Source: Acanthaster planci
Taxonomy: Eukaryota; Echinodermata; Asteroidea; Valvatida; Acanthasteridae
Direction: 5' to 3'
Assembly (NCBI RefSeq): GCF_001949145.1
Contig: NW_019091526.1
Coordinates: 865,954 to 929,953, forward strand
Length of the DNA stretch: 64,000 bases
The notes under the pieces were generated by a model that saw only the letters and a list, made by a program, of their open reading frames with translations, was not told the origin of the DNA and did not search any database. Positions 11,992 through 24,155 of the stretch are shown piece by piece; position 1 is the stretch's first letter, and each line of letters starts with the position of its first letter. The translations under genes were made by a program, and so were the position numbers.

Positions 11992-12680
11992 CGGTGGTAA
12001 CATAAGTGCGTGGGAAATTATTCTTGCCACTGGACAACAGCTTCCAGAGGCATTGACATTACTGCCTGCCGAAGTCATTTGAAAGTGGCCTCAGGGTAAA
12101 GTCCATGACCACGTTAGGCTGGTGCCTTGGTTACAGTGAATGACTTTTAGAGGGTGTCTCCTTTACTGAAGTTCAGGAATCTTACAAATATGGCAGCATT
12201 TAAGAAAATCACTTCCTATCGCATGTCCCAAAAAATATTTTGAAAAGGTCCAAATTTTGACAGTCTTTAATTTGACATTTTAAGTCACATTTCTACGTCC
12301 TCGTGAGTTCATGGACTCACACAGAACAGATTCGATTCATTAATTGGCACATTTGGCAGGACTCTACACGTACCTAAGCTTTGAGACCACCCCCAAAAAG
12401 AGCATGTCAAAAGCATGTTTGATCTCACTTTGTACAAAGAGCAATGTCTGCCACAACTTTAGGGGTGCATGAAATAATGGGCATGTGTGTATGTGTTTAT
12501 ATTGGACATTGGTATACTTAAACATTGTTGTTGGTTTGGCTTGGAATCAATTACTAAAATAGTGAGTTTCATGGAGGTGTAAAGCAGTGTAGTATAGAAA
12601 CAGTTGCCATTGGTTTAAGGGGCAAATGTTGTAATTGAATTGGTTGTTTCTTGTTCTAAGCTCACGCAATTTTGAGCACA

Positions 12681-12686
12681 AATAAA
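12681..12686 (+). promoter_or_regulatory. Candidate polyadenylation signal (SLCO4A1-like)
   Basis: First AATAAA downstream of the transporter stop codon. A second lies at 13025-13030. Either could define the transcript end. Position is the only evidence. Confidence 0.35.
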
Positions 12687-13330
12687 GGAAGACATAAATC
12701 TGCTTGGCAGGCGTAACTTGGAATTGGGGTCACTAAATCTCAAGGCATCTAACTTTTGTACATACATGCATAATGTGTACAGATTTTGTACACTGTGCAC
12801 GATTATGGTGTCAGTTTTTTAACTGAGCATGCGAGCATGATTTCCGTCGGCACAGATGTACATGTACCGGTACACCTGTTGGTGGTGTACATTAAATTAC
12901 CAGAGCACTGAATCAGTTTCCCTGTGGAGAAACTTTGAAGTGGTGGCCTGCACAGCTATTTGAATTGCTGTGTGTTTTTTGCAGATCACTGTGAAATAGG
13001 TTGGAATGAATTTCTAATGTAATGAATAAATGTACTCTAAATGATGCCGCATGCAAAATACTGTACATACTGTAAGTGCATTTTTGATCCTTTAAAAATG
13101 CCACTGCAAATATTCGCACGCATATGCATAATTCTTTCAGTAAATAGGAACAGGTATTTCACTGATTGTGTGTTGTTTTGTATTAGTTATGATAATGCAG
13201 TGACTTGGAATTTAAATGCAAATGTCCAAATAGCTGTACGAATCCGAAATAAATTTAGGGTTTTCCAAAAATCCATGCACAAACACAGATGAATCCACTG
13301 GCATATCGAGTCAGTGCCCTAGTAACTTCA

Positions 13331-13653
13331 CCACTTTCTGCCGGGGACTCCGGGATCGGAGACATATGGGTGGCCGGGGTCTCCGAACTCGGACAAAAGA
13401 AACAGGGCCCTGTAACAAAAGACCGTACTCCGAACAAAAGACCAGGCTGCTGGGAATTACTGACATTTTTCACTCTTAAAAGAGGTGATAATCCAGCCTT
13501 GTTTTGAAACCGTATACCAAAGATTACTTGGTACGCCTATAAACGACCATTGAAGGAAATGATAAATTTTTTAAGGATTTTGAAAACGGAAAAAATGATA
13601 GTCATGCCGGCCCAGCATCATCAACATTGAAAAATGCCTTTGGCATGAAGTGG
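13331..13653 (+). mobile_element. piggyBac-type MITE, copy 1
   Basis: The left end CCACTTTCTGCCGGGGACTC and right end GGCATGAAGTGG are inverted. Flanks are TTCA on the left (a one-base change from TTAA) and TTAA on the right. It shares long stretches, in opposite orientation, with 60745-61292: the GGTCTCCGAACTCGGACAAA, CAGGGCCCTGTAACAAAAGA and GCCGGCCCAGCATCATCAA regions. TTAA flanks and a CC-starting inverted end are the signature of piggyBac-superfamily insertions. It has no coding capacity. Confidence 0.75.
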
Positions 13654-13657
13654 TTAA

Positions 13658-14168
13658 TATGTATATGTAGCTCGATGATCCATCACTTGACTAAACCCAT
13701 TCAGTTGGCCTACCAAATGGGGCCAATTTGACAGTTGCTAAACATGCGAAGTTGCTCAACGAAGGGAACGTTTTAGCAGTAAAAACTGGTTAACCAATCA
13801 GGATCTGGGCCTTTGTTTTTCTGTTGCTGAGCAATAATGCTTTCTTTACAACCCTTGTAACATTACGCCAGTTTAGTTCATGTAATATTTACCTCTATCA
13901 CTGTTGAGGGTTATTCTATGCAACAAGAACTACAGTATTCATTGGAATGGTGCCAACGTTTTGCAAAGATGCAAAGATTAACGTGAACTGTACTGCCTTC
14001 TGAATGCCTGTGTAATTGTAACACGAAGGACATTTTTAGCTCATACCTTCGAGAGTATCTTTTGGACTGTATGGGAGAATATCATGAACTGCCTGAAACA
14101 TTTTACCTGCCGAGCTTTGAAGCTTTTCATGGTGAAGGTAGCAAGTTAAGTAATAGGTTTGTGTTAGG
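13658..14168. other. Intergenic, nothing recognised
   Basis: AT-rich spacer between two mobile-element-like structures. No exon, RNA or repeat could be supported. Confidence 0.5.
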
Positions 14169-14477
14169 ACCATGCAAGGATATCTCTTTCGTGAGTATGT
14201 GTGGTTCTGAAAAGAACCCAACGGTGCTCATGCCGTTGGCAACCTTCCTCACGGTCACCTCCTTCAGACTGACACTCCTCACTAATGGTCCTGCATCCCA
14301 TGTTCTGCTTGAGTGCCCTTGGCTGGATCCTGAGTTAGCATATAAGCTGCTTCAGCATTGGAACCTCTGCAATCAGCTGACGATGGAGAAAGTGTACTGT
14401 CTGAAATGGTGTGAACCCATCGGTTCTTTGCAGAACCTGACCTGTAGATAATGACAAAAGAGATATCCATGCATGGT
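14169..14477. repeat. Inverted-repeat element with histone-3'-end-like stem-loops at both ends
   Basis: The termini ACCATGCAAGGATATCTCTT and AAGAGATATCCATGCATGGT are inverted complements with one mismatch. Just inside each end is a hairpin matching the histone mRNA stem-loop. Read outward on the minus strand it is GGTTCTTTTCAGAACC (14203-14218). Read outward on the plus strand it is GGTTCTTTGCAGAACC (14422-14437). Each is followed by a purine-rich ACGAAAGAGAT or ACAAAAGAGAT, like the U7-binding histone downstream element. The roughly 200 bases between encode no histone that I can recognise. It is either a MITE that has acquired these motifs or a remnant of a deleted divergent histone pair. 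Confidence 0.6.
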
Positions 14478-15299
14478 GCTACTGCAAACCTTTGACTTAA
14501 TTTTTGTCACCCCCCCCCCAAAGTTGGTCATTGGGAAACGGGCAGTTATGTATGTATGGGTTGGCTACTACCGGTATTGTCTGGATGGAGACTTCTACAG
14601 TATTTTTATCCAAGATCTTACACAGCCAGGCCCAAGTTACAGAAAGAGCCAAGCTTCATGTAGTACATTTTGACCTCAGCGTAAGTGTGTATAATACATG
14701 TACATGTATCTTATCAACTTCAGAATTACAGGGTATATGTAAAACCAGAAATTATCAGGTCCAGTCATGTGGTTTTCAGCCAAGTATTAAGAATATAAGC
14801 CTTCGGGGGCAAACACTGAGTATACAGTGTTGTAATACACATCGGGCTGGGCAAAAAAACCAAAATTAACATTACCATGGTGCAAATCCATCCTTGGAAA
14901 AGTATCAAGAATGTTCTGCTTATTTGGGTTTTTCTTTCCGGCCTATTCTCACTTTTCAGTATCAATGCAAAGATAATCTTGAGGTTTAGGGGAATGTCTC
15001 CAAATAAGGGAGCTGGAACTGCTTTGTAGATGTAAATTTGTTTGTGGAAAGCTCATGTTGCAAACCTTGGAAAGTTGGAGAAAGTTAAAGACCTTTTGTT
15101 TTCTTCCATCTTCCAGAATTCTTATATCTCAAGACTTTTCTACTTTCAATAAAGTTCAAGATCACTTTTTGACAAAAGGCTTTTTTCTTCAAAAAATGTG
15201 ACTGAAATTTATATTTTTAACGTGGTAAAATGTCATAAAAAATAGCACATTGTAAAGTTGAATGCAAAATACCACACTTGGTGACTTTTTCTACTTTCT

Positions 15300-15440
15300 T
15301 GGATAATAATTAGTATTATTTATATGCCGCTTTATGTAAAAAAAAAAACTCATGGCGCCTATCAATAAAAATGATAAAACCAAAATAGAAACTAAGATCA
15401 TATATGTAAAATAACAAAACAATAGCTAAACAACCAACAT
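15300..15440 (+). repeat. Possible TTTATAT-GCCGCTTTA-type dispersed repeat fragment
   Basis: TAATAATTAGTATTATTTATATGC-like sequence leads into GCCGCTTTATG and an A-rich stretch. This recalls the widespread animal repeat with a TTTATATAGCGCTTTA head. Similar material may be present at 39790-40150. The assignment is from memory only. Confidence 0.3.
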
Positions 15441-15776
15441 GAAATTGGGTAAACAAAAAATTTGCAGTGGTGTTCATGTAAGTGTAGTATTGCAAGGTTT
15501 TGAATAATTAGGTTCTGATTAACCAGGTGGGTGAATTTACTGAGTTTTAATTACAAGTGACAGGCCCCGTCATTTCCCATTGCTGAACTTTTTTTACAGA
15601 ATGCCATTTTATGTGAGGCATTTTCAAAAAGAATTTACTCAAGTATCTAAAGCTCTGCTGCATGAAAGAAGCAGGGGTGTAGACTGGCCCCTGAGAAACA
15701 TTTGAACTCTCTCACAGTGTTTCTGTAAGTAGGCCTTTACTCTCCTTGAAAAAAATGTGACCAGTGCCCAGGGCCA

Positions 15777-15821
15777 TCGCTGATGGGGAAAAGCACCTGC
15801 TCCTCCCCCCCCCATCAGCGA
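15777..15821. repeat. Hairpin TCGCTGATGGGG / CCCCATCAGCGA
   Basis: A perfect 12-base inverted repeat with a 21-base loop that includes part of a C homopolymer. Function unknown. Confidence 0.5.
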
Positions 15822-16632
15822 AATCCATGTGCATCAATATTATCTATTGTTCGTGCGTGTACCCCCTAGCTGGTACTGCGTTCCCCCCCCCCCACAGGCG
15901 AGGCTGGCAATGGGGTGCAGGTGCCTAGTTTTAGTCCGTTTTCAGGGGTACAGAAATCCATGATGTTTACATACCAGGTACATGTACCTGATGGGTCGGG
16001 TTTTCCTAACACTTTAGTTCTTCCCACCTGGATATGTAAACACAGTTCCCCACCGAATTATCCAAGATAATATTTGTTGATTACTTCATACTCTATTTGT
16101 CTCTATGTTGTCTAAATGACCTCAGAATTTGCCACATTTCAACAGATGGGGCAAGTTACATATCCCTTCATGTGTAAATACTGGAAGTTATATTGAATTA
16201 TATAATTTTGAAATGAAAATCTCACCATTTACAAACAAGATCATTCAGTACATACAGTGTGATAGAACTTTTAAAGATGTACATGTGTTGATAATGCTTT
16301 GATTTTATTTTACCCCTGAATCTCAAAGGCCCAGTGAAAGACAGTGGTAAGGTCAAAGTATGATGTTTTGTAGTGATTGTTATATTGGGTAGTCAATGAA
16401 CTCGGTGGTAGTGTAAATGCATGTACCAGTGTGTTTTTCTGTGATTGGGTTGTTGTTAGGTTTGGACATACATGTAGCTTGCACATGTCGTGAATGTTGT
16501 CTGGGGAATAGTTTAGGAGTACGGGTAATAATGGACGAGATTATTGTTGAAATTTTGTCCAAACTGCACTTCATGGCATACATCTAGGGCACTTTGAACC
16601 AAGCGGAAGACATCCTAACAGTTTCCGTCAAT

Positions 16633-16814
16633 GAGTCAGTTCGGTATTTCAAAAAGGCAAGGTCAGTCAAAAACAAGGCACCCGACATATCGCTCCATCT
16701 TGAGTGTGTTCAGTGCATGTGATTCGTACAGATGTGCTGACGTTCACATTTTTGAATGACCAATGACTTTGTTTACTTGGAGCATGCGCTGTTGAAATAC
16801 CAAACTGGCTTGTT
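16633..16814. repeat. Small inverted-repeat element
   Basis: GAGTCAGTTCGGTATTTCAA at 16633 is the inverted complement, with about three mismatches, of the segment at 16791-16814 (GTTGAAATACCAAACTGGCT). A related GAATACCGAACTGGCTC lies near 62821-62837, so the termini belong to a dispersed family. No coding capacity. Confidence 0.5.
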
Positions 16815-19800
16815 GCACGAAAGTGTCCTACATGCAGCATACATTTTTCACTCACAGGAAGCTGTGTGTTTGTGGAGCCGGCACTTTGAACTTTGCAAAC
16901 AGAACAAACTTTCCATTTATTTCACCAACTTCATGGTTTTACATGTATATAGATTATCATGGTAATATATGGAATTCTCAGAAGGGTTTTAAAAAGTGTC
17001 CACTTTGGCATTGAATTTGGAAGTGCGACTGATGTCCATTTGATGCTAATAGTTGGATCAGTGCATTTTGAGGGGCTGCATTTCAGGGACTGGGTAGGCT
17101 AACCCTAACAGCCTAAAATCCTCCGATTTCAATATGATTTTACATACACCCTATGGGGTTAATGTTACGGTAATGGTCTTAATGCGGCCATAGTGCAGAT
17201 ATTCATGCACACTTTTTTCTCCCTCTGTAAAAAATGCCACAATCAGGCTCCTCAGTAGGTGAGAAATGATGCGCATACACGCACCTTGTGGACGTGGGTG
17301 GCTGGACCAATAGGGCTTCGTATCCCGACGACTGTGTGACTCAAATGAGAACAACCAGAATCTCTCTTTAGTTGTTAGCTATTAGGTATGGTATCAATAC
17401 TTGGATGTACCACTTTGATCAGAAAGATATGGGAGCACTTTCATCCAAAGCACCAAAGAAATTATGTACATGTAGAATGATATCAAACAGCCGTTTTGAG
17501 TTGTTTGGAAAACCATGATGTATTAATCTGTGAAGAATTTTGCACAAGTTTTAATCTAAATGCTCACCTCTATTTCTTCTGACTGGCATTGTTAGATACG
17601 TCAGAAAATGATTTAGTTCATGTCTCAGTGACAACAGAACTTAAAAGTTAAAGCTCTTGTGTCAAATGATTTCTATTGGAGTTTTAGACCATGAGAAAAT
17701 TATAGCCTGTTAAGGTTTTAATTTGTGGCCTGTTAAGATTTAAAATTTATTGAGAAACAATGGCACCTTTTATCTTGTTTAAAATCGGGACCTTTTCCTG
17801 CACAGATAGAAATACCTTTGGGAAAAAGTTCTCTGAAGATGTATTAAATGAAAAGTTAACTTTGTAAATATTGTTTATTTATACTGTTATTTAACCCTTA
17901 CTATATTTGGTTCATTGACATATTTTATGTTGGATACGTTTTGGCCGTTATTTAAAAAGATATGTATTCTCCGTGTTAATTTTAAACACCATGCACTCAT
18001 CCCTAATACAGTCAAAGCACAAAGTCTTGAATACTTTCAGAAGTGACATACTGTCATTAAAAGGAAAGATTACCTGCTCAGTCTTTTAAAATACTCAGTA
18101 TTACTTGCCTATATTTCTATCATTTGAACCTTAAAAAGGAAGCAAACAAGAATATATACCATGCCATTCCAGTATCATGTGTACTTTGTGCATATCATTG
18201 TGGGATTATGTATTCAAATAGTCTCTTGCGAGGCAAACGTTAATACTGTCAGCCAAATAGCCTAGACCTTCCGAATAAAAACCACTTCAGTGTTTTTATT
18301 CCTTTTCTTTATTCTGGGCTTTGAATAATGCCGTGCACCTACATTGTGTCCCTCAAACTCAGCGTGTGTGGGTGACAAAGCCAGTGCTTCAGTTTCCATG
18401 CTGACATTGTGTGCCCACCAGCAATTACTAACCATTGAAATGTTGCTAATTTCCACTCGCTTAGCAGATTTGTGATTTCTGCTTACCGGTTTGTTTAAGC
18501 TTTAAGCCAATTAAAACAGCATTGGAACTATTTTGGTAAAATTGGAAATTTGATTTTCTTGTTTGTTACAGCTAAAATCTTTAAATTATGCTGTTAACAT
18601 GCCGTTTCTCATCACTTTGGCTATTCAAATTCTGATAAATCACCTTTCTCCTTCAAACTTGGAAATTTGATATATAAAAGCAATGAACTGCACCGACAAA
18701 ACAAATTCACCGACAAAAGTTTGTCTAAACATCACACTTTTCTACTTTTCTTAATAATTAATATGTATTAATTACTGTCTGCCAAGAAACATTAATTTCA
18801 TGAGCACAGTTTACCACAGTCAACATTTATTTCAGCCTCTGCCTTTGGGTTTGTGATACACCATATGAATGAAATTTCTTTGTAAGAGTGTAAGTACGTT
18901 TTGTTGCCAGTATTTACGAAGTGCTGAGAACCCTGTTGCACAGCATAATGTTTACTGTTGGACTGCCCATACTAGAGAAAGGGATCTTGAGGGAAATGCA
19001 GTGTGGTATAAATAGCTTTTCGAAAATAGCAGATAGGATGGATCCTGGAGGACGAGTGGGGCCATGGCACCCCCCCAGCCCATTTTGGTGGGGGGTCAGG
19101 GGTATAATAAGAAACGGTATTTCTTTCTTGTTTTCCTGTAGCCTTACCCCTCCGAAAGGCCATGAAGGGTTGCATAAAGAAATGTTGACATTTTTAGCAC
19201 TGCCCCCCAATTTTTCCACCCCCCTGCTCCCGAAAATTGGAATCTTGATCCACCCTTAAGTAGCAGATTAAGGTCCATAGCTTTATCCGAATAGGCCTAT
19301 AACTGGACGTTACAGTGATAGTGAAGACAACCCGACCTTCACTATCTCAATCCACTCTGCACCCTGAGTTGGCGCGTATTGGTGCTGTGCCATGTTTCTT
19401 TCTTATTGGATGGAGGTTCGAAAATAGATGCAAGGGATATTCCCTCGTTTAGATCTCAGTATGTAGTCCAGTTTAACAGCAGCAATCTTCGATGCATTCG
19501 AAGAGTTGCCTAGTGACACACATTCGATCATCTTGAGCACAAGATAGAACGGCTCGAAGGTTTATCTGTTTGATGGATAAGGGGCTGCATTCTTAATCGT
19601 GAACAAAGTCACAGCACGAATATGAAAAAGTCCCTTATATTTTTTTTAACTCTGGTAGACCTGTGTTACCGAGATTTTTCTGTGATATTGGGCGTTTTTT
19701 CGCAGAATAAAATGTTTAAATCAGGGTTGTGTATACTGTATAGGTTTGAATCACATTGCTATAATGTGAAGTGCACTTTGTATTCTTTTTTGGATCGGAT

Positions 19801-20278
19801 GTTTATTCGAGCAAAGAGGGGGCTGCCTGGCATTTAAATTCAGTACACTGGGAAACGTCTAAAAATTCCTCTCCCAGAACAGTGTATTTTACAAGAGCCG
19901 CTTGGGAGGTATGTTTACAAGTAACCAATGTCGTATCTGTTCTAGGGCTGGTGTGGAGGTGGTTGATGGGGGGCAATGTTCATGATACAGTATGCACATC
20001 TGTAATGCTTTACACTCCTGCAGGACCTTTCATCAAAACGGAGGATTAATGGCTATAAAAAAGTCTTGTTTTTTGAGTGCTATTTAATACATTTTAGATG
20101 TTGGGGCATTCGAAAAGTCCTCACAGTCCATCTCATTTTTTTTCTCGCCACGAAAAAGATGGTGTGTGGGTGTGTGCCTGGGAGAGGTTGATTTAGTAGC
20201 CCATACCCCCCCCAAAAGTGGAGGGGACGTTTAGCCCCCATCCTCCTAACTCCCTACCATGCAGTAACTGTATTGTTC
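16815..20278. other. Intergenic, nothing recognised
   Basis: AT-rich DNA with long homopolymer-like stretches. The open frames around 18900-19260 are GGGG/CCCC-rich and lack any domain or splice context. No gene, RNA or mobile element could be supported. Confidence 0.5.
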
Positions 20279-20464
20279 TGTAACACGGGCGACTCACAAT
20301 AGTGCGCCTCCAAGAGTTTGCAACGCGTTGGCCAATCTCAACGCATGAAATCTGTCGACTATTCCAAACGCACATTGGGTCGACAGATTTCACGCACTGT
20401 GATTGGCCAACGCGTTGCAAACTCATGGAGGCGCACTGTTTTGAAACGTCCGTATTGTGTAACA
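20279..20464. repeat. Foldback MITE, full copy
   Basis: Inverted arms of about 80 bases: GCGCCTCCAAGAGTTTGCAA, CGCGTTGGCCAATC and GAAATCTGTCGAC on the left are matched by GTCGACAGATTTC, GATTGGCCAACGCG and TTGCAAACTCATGGAGGCGC on the right. The loop is about 20 bases. TGTAACAC-like words sit at both outer ends. A half copy lies at 22409-22495. Confidence 0.8.
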
Positions 20465-23399
20465 GGATGACTGGCGCTGAAAAAAAATGAAGGTGAACTG
20501 AAGAAGAATATGAGCATAATGAGAGACACTTTTCTTGCAGTTGGCGTTTAAATAAGGCGGTGTGGGTAAAAGCGACGTGTGACAAGCGCGTCAGCTAACA
20601 CTAACAGCTGTTATGCAAGCCTTACTTTCGTGTAAAAAAATATCGGCAATAGTTTAACCGTGCACTAACCGAATATAGTCCAGTCCTAAATTAAAACAGT
20701 ATCCGTCTGTTTGGAGAGAGGGGAAGTGATCTGACGCTACCTTCTTCTAAAGAATTAATGAAAATAAAGATCGATCCTGAGGTAGAAAACCAAATTCAGG
20801 TGCCCTACACCTGCAGCAGACGGATAAAAGATTGAATCAGGAGAGGCGATGGGAAGTGACGGCGGACTAACCGCAGAGTAAATGAGCTTGTAACTGTAAC
20901 TGTGCTTGTCACTATATTGGACTTAATCCAATTATTATTGAAACCACAAGTAACAGACAGCGTGACCGCAAGTCACTGGACACTCAAGTGTGCAGGAGCC
21001 AGGTTATACAATCGTAAATGACAGGTGAAATTTAAAAATCATGGGTGTTTTATGTTGTTGTTTTTTTGTTGTTGCATGTCCATTGCTTCCAGTAGATATT
21101 TCTGTATATATTCTCATAATTTTTCTTGTATCTTCTTATAATATGAAAGTTCGAAAGCAGCCCATCTTTAATAGCTGCAGATCGACCAACTGAAGAAACA
21201 ATTTCATCGCGGTTATTTTCCTTGTCTATTTACGGACTACAGAGGGCCGCGAGCAAATTTCGTTTTTATTTTCTAAGTGATACCTCTTTGCAGCGAAATC
21301 TGTGAACGCTGCGACACATTTGATCACCGCTGCGATATAACCCGCCGACTACGTGTCATTCCCACGGAAGTGGGTTGACCACAGCATACCCCTCTTCAAG
21401 AAGGCTGGACGGGAGAAACAATCTGCCTAATTAGTCATCTATATGTTCCCACTTTTCCCGTGTTTTTTCCTTTTCCGACTGACCATATGTTTTCTTGGCC
21501 AATCCATCTGAGAAGTGGGTGAATAACCTTAAACTGGCCATAAAATTGAGACCACATCCTGGTACGTGATCTTGAGAAAGTCTTATTTACGAAAGATGAG
21601 ATCATTCCTCATCCAAGAAAACTTAGTGACTACTGCATCAATTGTTCCGAGCACATGGCCCATCCGTTATAAGAGACCCAGGTCGCCCTGTCCTCCAAAG
21701 AAGCGATCTGAGACCTGATGAGAAGGCTGTCTCCAAGTGCTGTCTGCACTTTGCTTGTTAGACAAAAGTTGTTGAAACTTTTCTCCTTCGCATCACTGAC
21801 CTGTGTGCTCTGTTGGTGCAGGGTACTTAATTTGCCCATAGGTCATGTCGCTTTGGAGAGCCGACCCGGTTCGTCTCTCTACCATCTTCACTTTGACCCC
21901 TTTTCCCCATCATCATGCTGGATCTGTGAGTCTATTGACCTAACGAAGTACTACCAAGGACTCGGAGCTCACTCGTGTCTACTGGTCAAGTTGGATCAAG
22001 CAAGTTTTTTTATTTTTTGATTGTATAAGATATTGCATTTTTTCTGTATAAGACATTTTGGTTCCTTTCCAGTTATTGAATGGATTGCTTTGAATCCTGT
22101 TTTCAATTTAAGTGTATGTTTTAGATTGCTTTTTCGTCCATTGTTGGTTTTTTTCGTATTTCACCATGTACATGTACTTTGAGTGATTGTATTTTGAATG
22201 TATTCTTGCAATAAGATTATTTGAGGATCAACATAAGAAGCTGTCCGTTTGGATTCTTTCGAGCATATTTTCCTTGTAAAACAATTGATTGAACCGGCAC
22301 AGGTCTCGACTATGACAATCGAGAGCCAACCCGTGGCACACTTTCTGCGCTTGAGGGTCTCTGGTGACTTTTGTCAGTCTCGGCATCGTTTCAGGGCGGT
22401 CATCTAGGACGCATTCAGGGTCGACAGATTTCGCGCATTGTGATTGGTCAGCGCGTTGTAAACTCTTGGAGGCGCGCTATTGTGAATCGCCCGTATAATT
22501 GCGCGTGCATGCAGTGTCCCAGTTTAAGGAAAATTCTCCGCCAGGCGGAGGCGCACAAAAAGTATCCCAGAAATTGTTTCGAAAAGAGGGGTCTATTTGG
22601 GCCAAGAAATGGTAGGATTGTGTCAGTACGGCCCAGGCTCTGTAGACTCAGGGGCACCCATTCGGGGGCAAAGTAGACAAAAAAAGGGATTGAAAATTAG
22701 TCAGTAGAGCCCCAGGAAGGTGAGGGATGTCATTTGAAAAATGGCCGCTGGGAAGGCCTGGCAACATTCCCTTTTTGGGGTTGAGTTTGTTTTGGGCGGA
22801 TAATTAAAAAATTTATTGGTTAACCTACTAAAAATTGAAAATCAAATGAAATCTGAAGGACCAAACAACACATCGCTTTTTGTTTGAGAGGCCTCAGGGA
22901 CTTCAGTTGCCTGCCATATAGGGCTCCAAACTTGGTTGATTTTACACTATTTTCAACGGAGCTTGAATTTGTTCAGTGCACCCTTATGGCACGCCGCGGC
23001 AGCTTGGTCGTCACTACACTGCTTGTCAGTTGTAGGCCTTCCACCTATGCGTTTGCTCGTTCCCCCGAGTTTCCGTGTGCACTGAGTGCGTTCACATCAG
23101 CTAGCGAGCAAACAACCCATTATAGCAGATGCGTTAACGCGTTCCGGATCCCAACGGAGCGTAACCACTGTCAACCATTACAATTAGCGATGCTCATAAG
23201 CAAACTGTTTCCTCTCCAAGCAAAAAAATAATTCTGTGGCCGTTTTCCTTGGGAAATTGAAAACGATTCTCCCTTGGACCTGTCCACTGACTTTATATCA
23301 CAAAAAACCGTATAATTTTTATCAGTATTGAACAATACGTGACTTGCATTAGTCACTAGATTTATCCACTTTCACACAGTTTTCTGTCCTAATAACAAT
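20465..23399. other. Intergenic upstream of DCDC2
   Basis: Apart from the half MITE at 22409-22495 I see only AT-rich spacer and short non-coding frames. A small hairpin CTCCGCCAGGCGGAG lies near 22536. No gene was recognised. Confidence 0.5.
22409..22495. repeat. Half copy of the 20279-20464 MITE
   Basis: GGTCGACAGATTTCGCGCA, TTGTGATTGGTCAGCGCG, TTGTAAACTCTTGGAGGCGC and AATCGCCCGTAT match the right arm of the element at 20279-20464, and its left arm in complement. The opposing arm is absent. Confidence 0.7.
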
Positions 23400-23889
23400 A
23401 TGATACCAAAATACATGTACGTGTACATGTACATGTACATCTAACATCAGTTAACAACGGCTTGTGGGGTACGGGTTGGGGCGCGGCGCGGCCGGGATAA
23501 CCGGAGGGACTGTCCTTCCGGCCAGCCGGGCGTTCCTGCCCAAACATGAATAATTCATAAGCAGTAACTACGACGACAATCACAATAACAACAGCGCCCT
23601 CGTGTAAACAGTTCCAATGATGCCGCGTGTTGTGTGATAAACACGCCGAACACCAGCTTGCACTCCAACAAGTACCGGCAGCAGTTATTGAAGAAGTTTA
23701 CACAAATAATTAAAAATGATGTGACTGAGCCTGGCAAACGATACTGTTTGCGTAAACCTAAGTACTCAAACAAGTTAGAAGTATCGTCAAGACTCGTTTA
23801 CCGTGCCGCAGAAAGCCTTGTTCTCCGTGATCGTAGCGCTACCCCGACGGGGAAAAGTTAGACAAACCACGGGGAAGGAGCAACACAAA
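23400..23889 (+). promoter_or_regulatory. DCDC2 promoter / 5' UTR region
   Basis: The 490 bases before the DCDC2 start codon include a GC- and CpG-rich stretch (about 23460-23545, GGGGCGCGGCGCGGCCGGG) that stands out from the AT-rich surroundings, as expected near a transcription start. GTAAACA, a forkhead-type word also bound by the ciliary regulator FOXJ1, lies at 23604-23610. I did not find a convincing RFX X-box. The exact start site cannot be read from sequence. Confidence 0.5.
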
Positions 23890-24155
23890 ATGGCTGTCGC
23901 CCAGCCGACCCGGAGCGTGCACCTCTATAAAAACGGGGACAAGTTTTATTCCCCGAAAAGGGTGATTGTTAACTTCAATCAAACTAGGACTTTGGGAGCA
24001 TTCCTAGACAATCTCACGTCGAGAGAGAAACCGCCTTATGGTGCAATCAGGAGACTTTACACCCCGACTCAGGGTCACATCATCAACTCGCTGGACTTGC
24101 TCGAAAACAACAAATTCTACGTCTACAGTGGACATGAGAAATTTGTAGATTTGAA
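23890..24155 (+). CDS. DCDC2: DCDC2 exon 1 (start codon, DCX domain 1)
   Basis: The ATG at 23890 has a good Kozak context (A at -3, G at +4). The upstream in-frame extension to 23803 has no ATG. It encodes MAVAQPTRSVHLYKNGDKFY through KFYVYSGHEKFVDL, nearly the whole first doublecortin domain. The donor is GTGAGT and the exon ends two bases into an Asn codon. Confidence 0.93.

Larger units (their letters stand above)
11272..13326 (+). other. SLCO4A1-like 3' UTR / flank
   Basis: Sequence after the transporter stop. The first canonical AATAAA is at 12681-12686, so a 3' UTR of about 1.4 kb is plausible. A diverged duplication lies at 11868-11991. No further gene was recognised. Confidence 0.5.
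14478..16632. other. Intergenic with poly-C tracts and small repeats
   Basis: No gene was recognised. It includes C runs near 14511, 15805 and 15886, a possible SINE-like fragment (15300-15440), a hairpin (15777-15821) and AATAAA words near 15145 and 15363. Confidence 0.5.

Noticed and set aside
13289-13507. Open frames on both strands near 13.3-13.5 kb
   Set aside because: They lie within the piggyBac-type MITE and recur, equally anonymous, in copy 2.
14062-14451. 129-codon frame at 14.0-14.5 kb
   Set aside because: It runs through an inverted-repeat element and both terminal hairpins, with no domain or splice context.
18921-19259. 112-codon frame with Pro/Gly-rich sequence
   Set aside because: It is driven by G and C runs, overlapping frames are open on the other strand as well, and no family is recognisable.
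23803-23889. Upstream in-frame extension of DCDC2 exon 1
   Set aside because: It has no ATG (begins GTG) and the family N-terminus fits the ATG at 23890.
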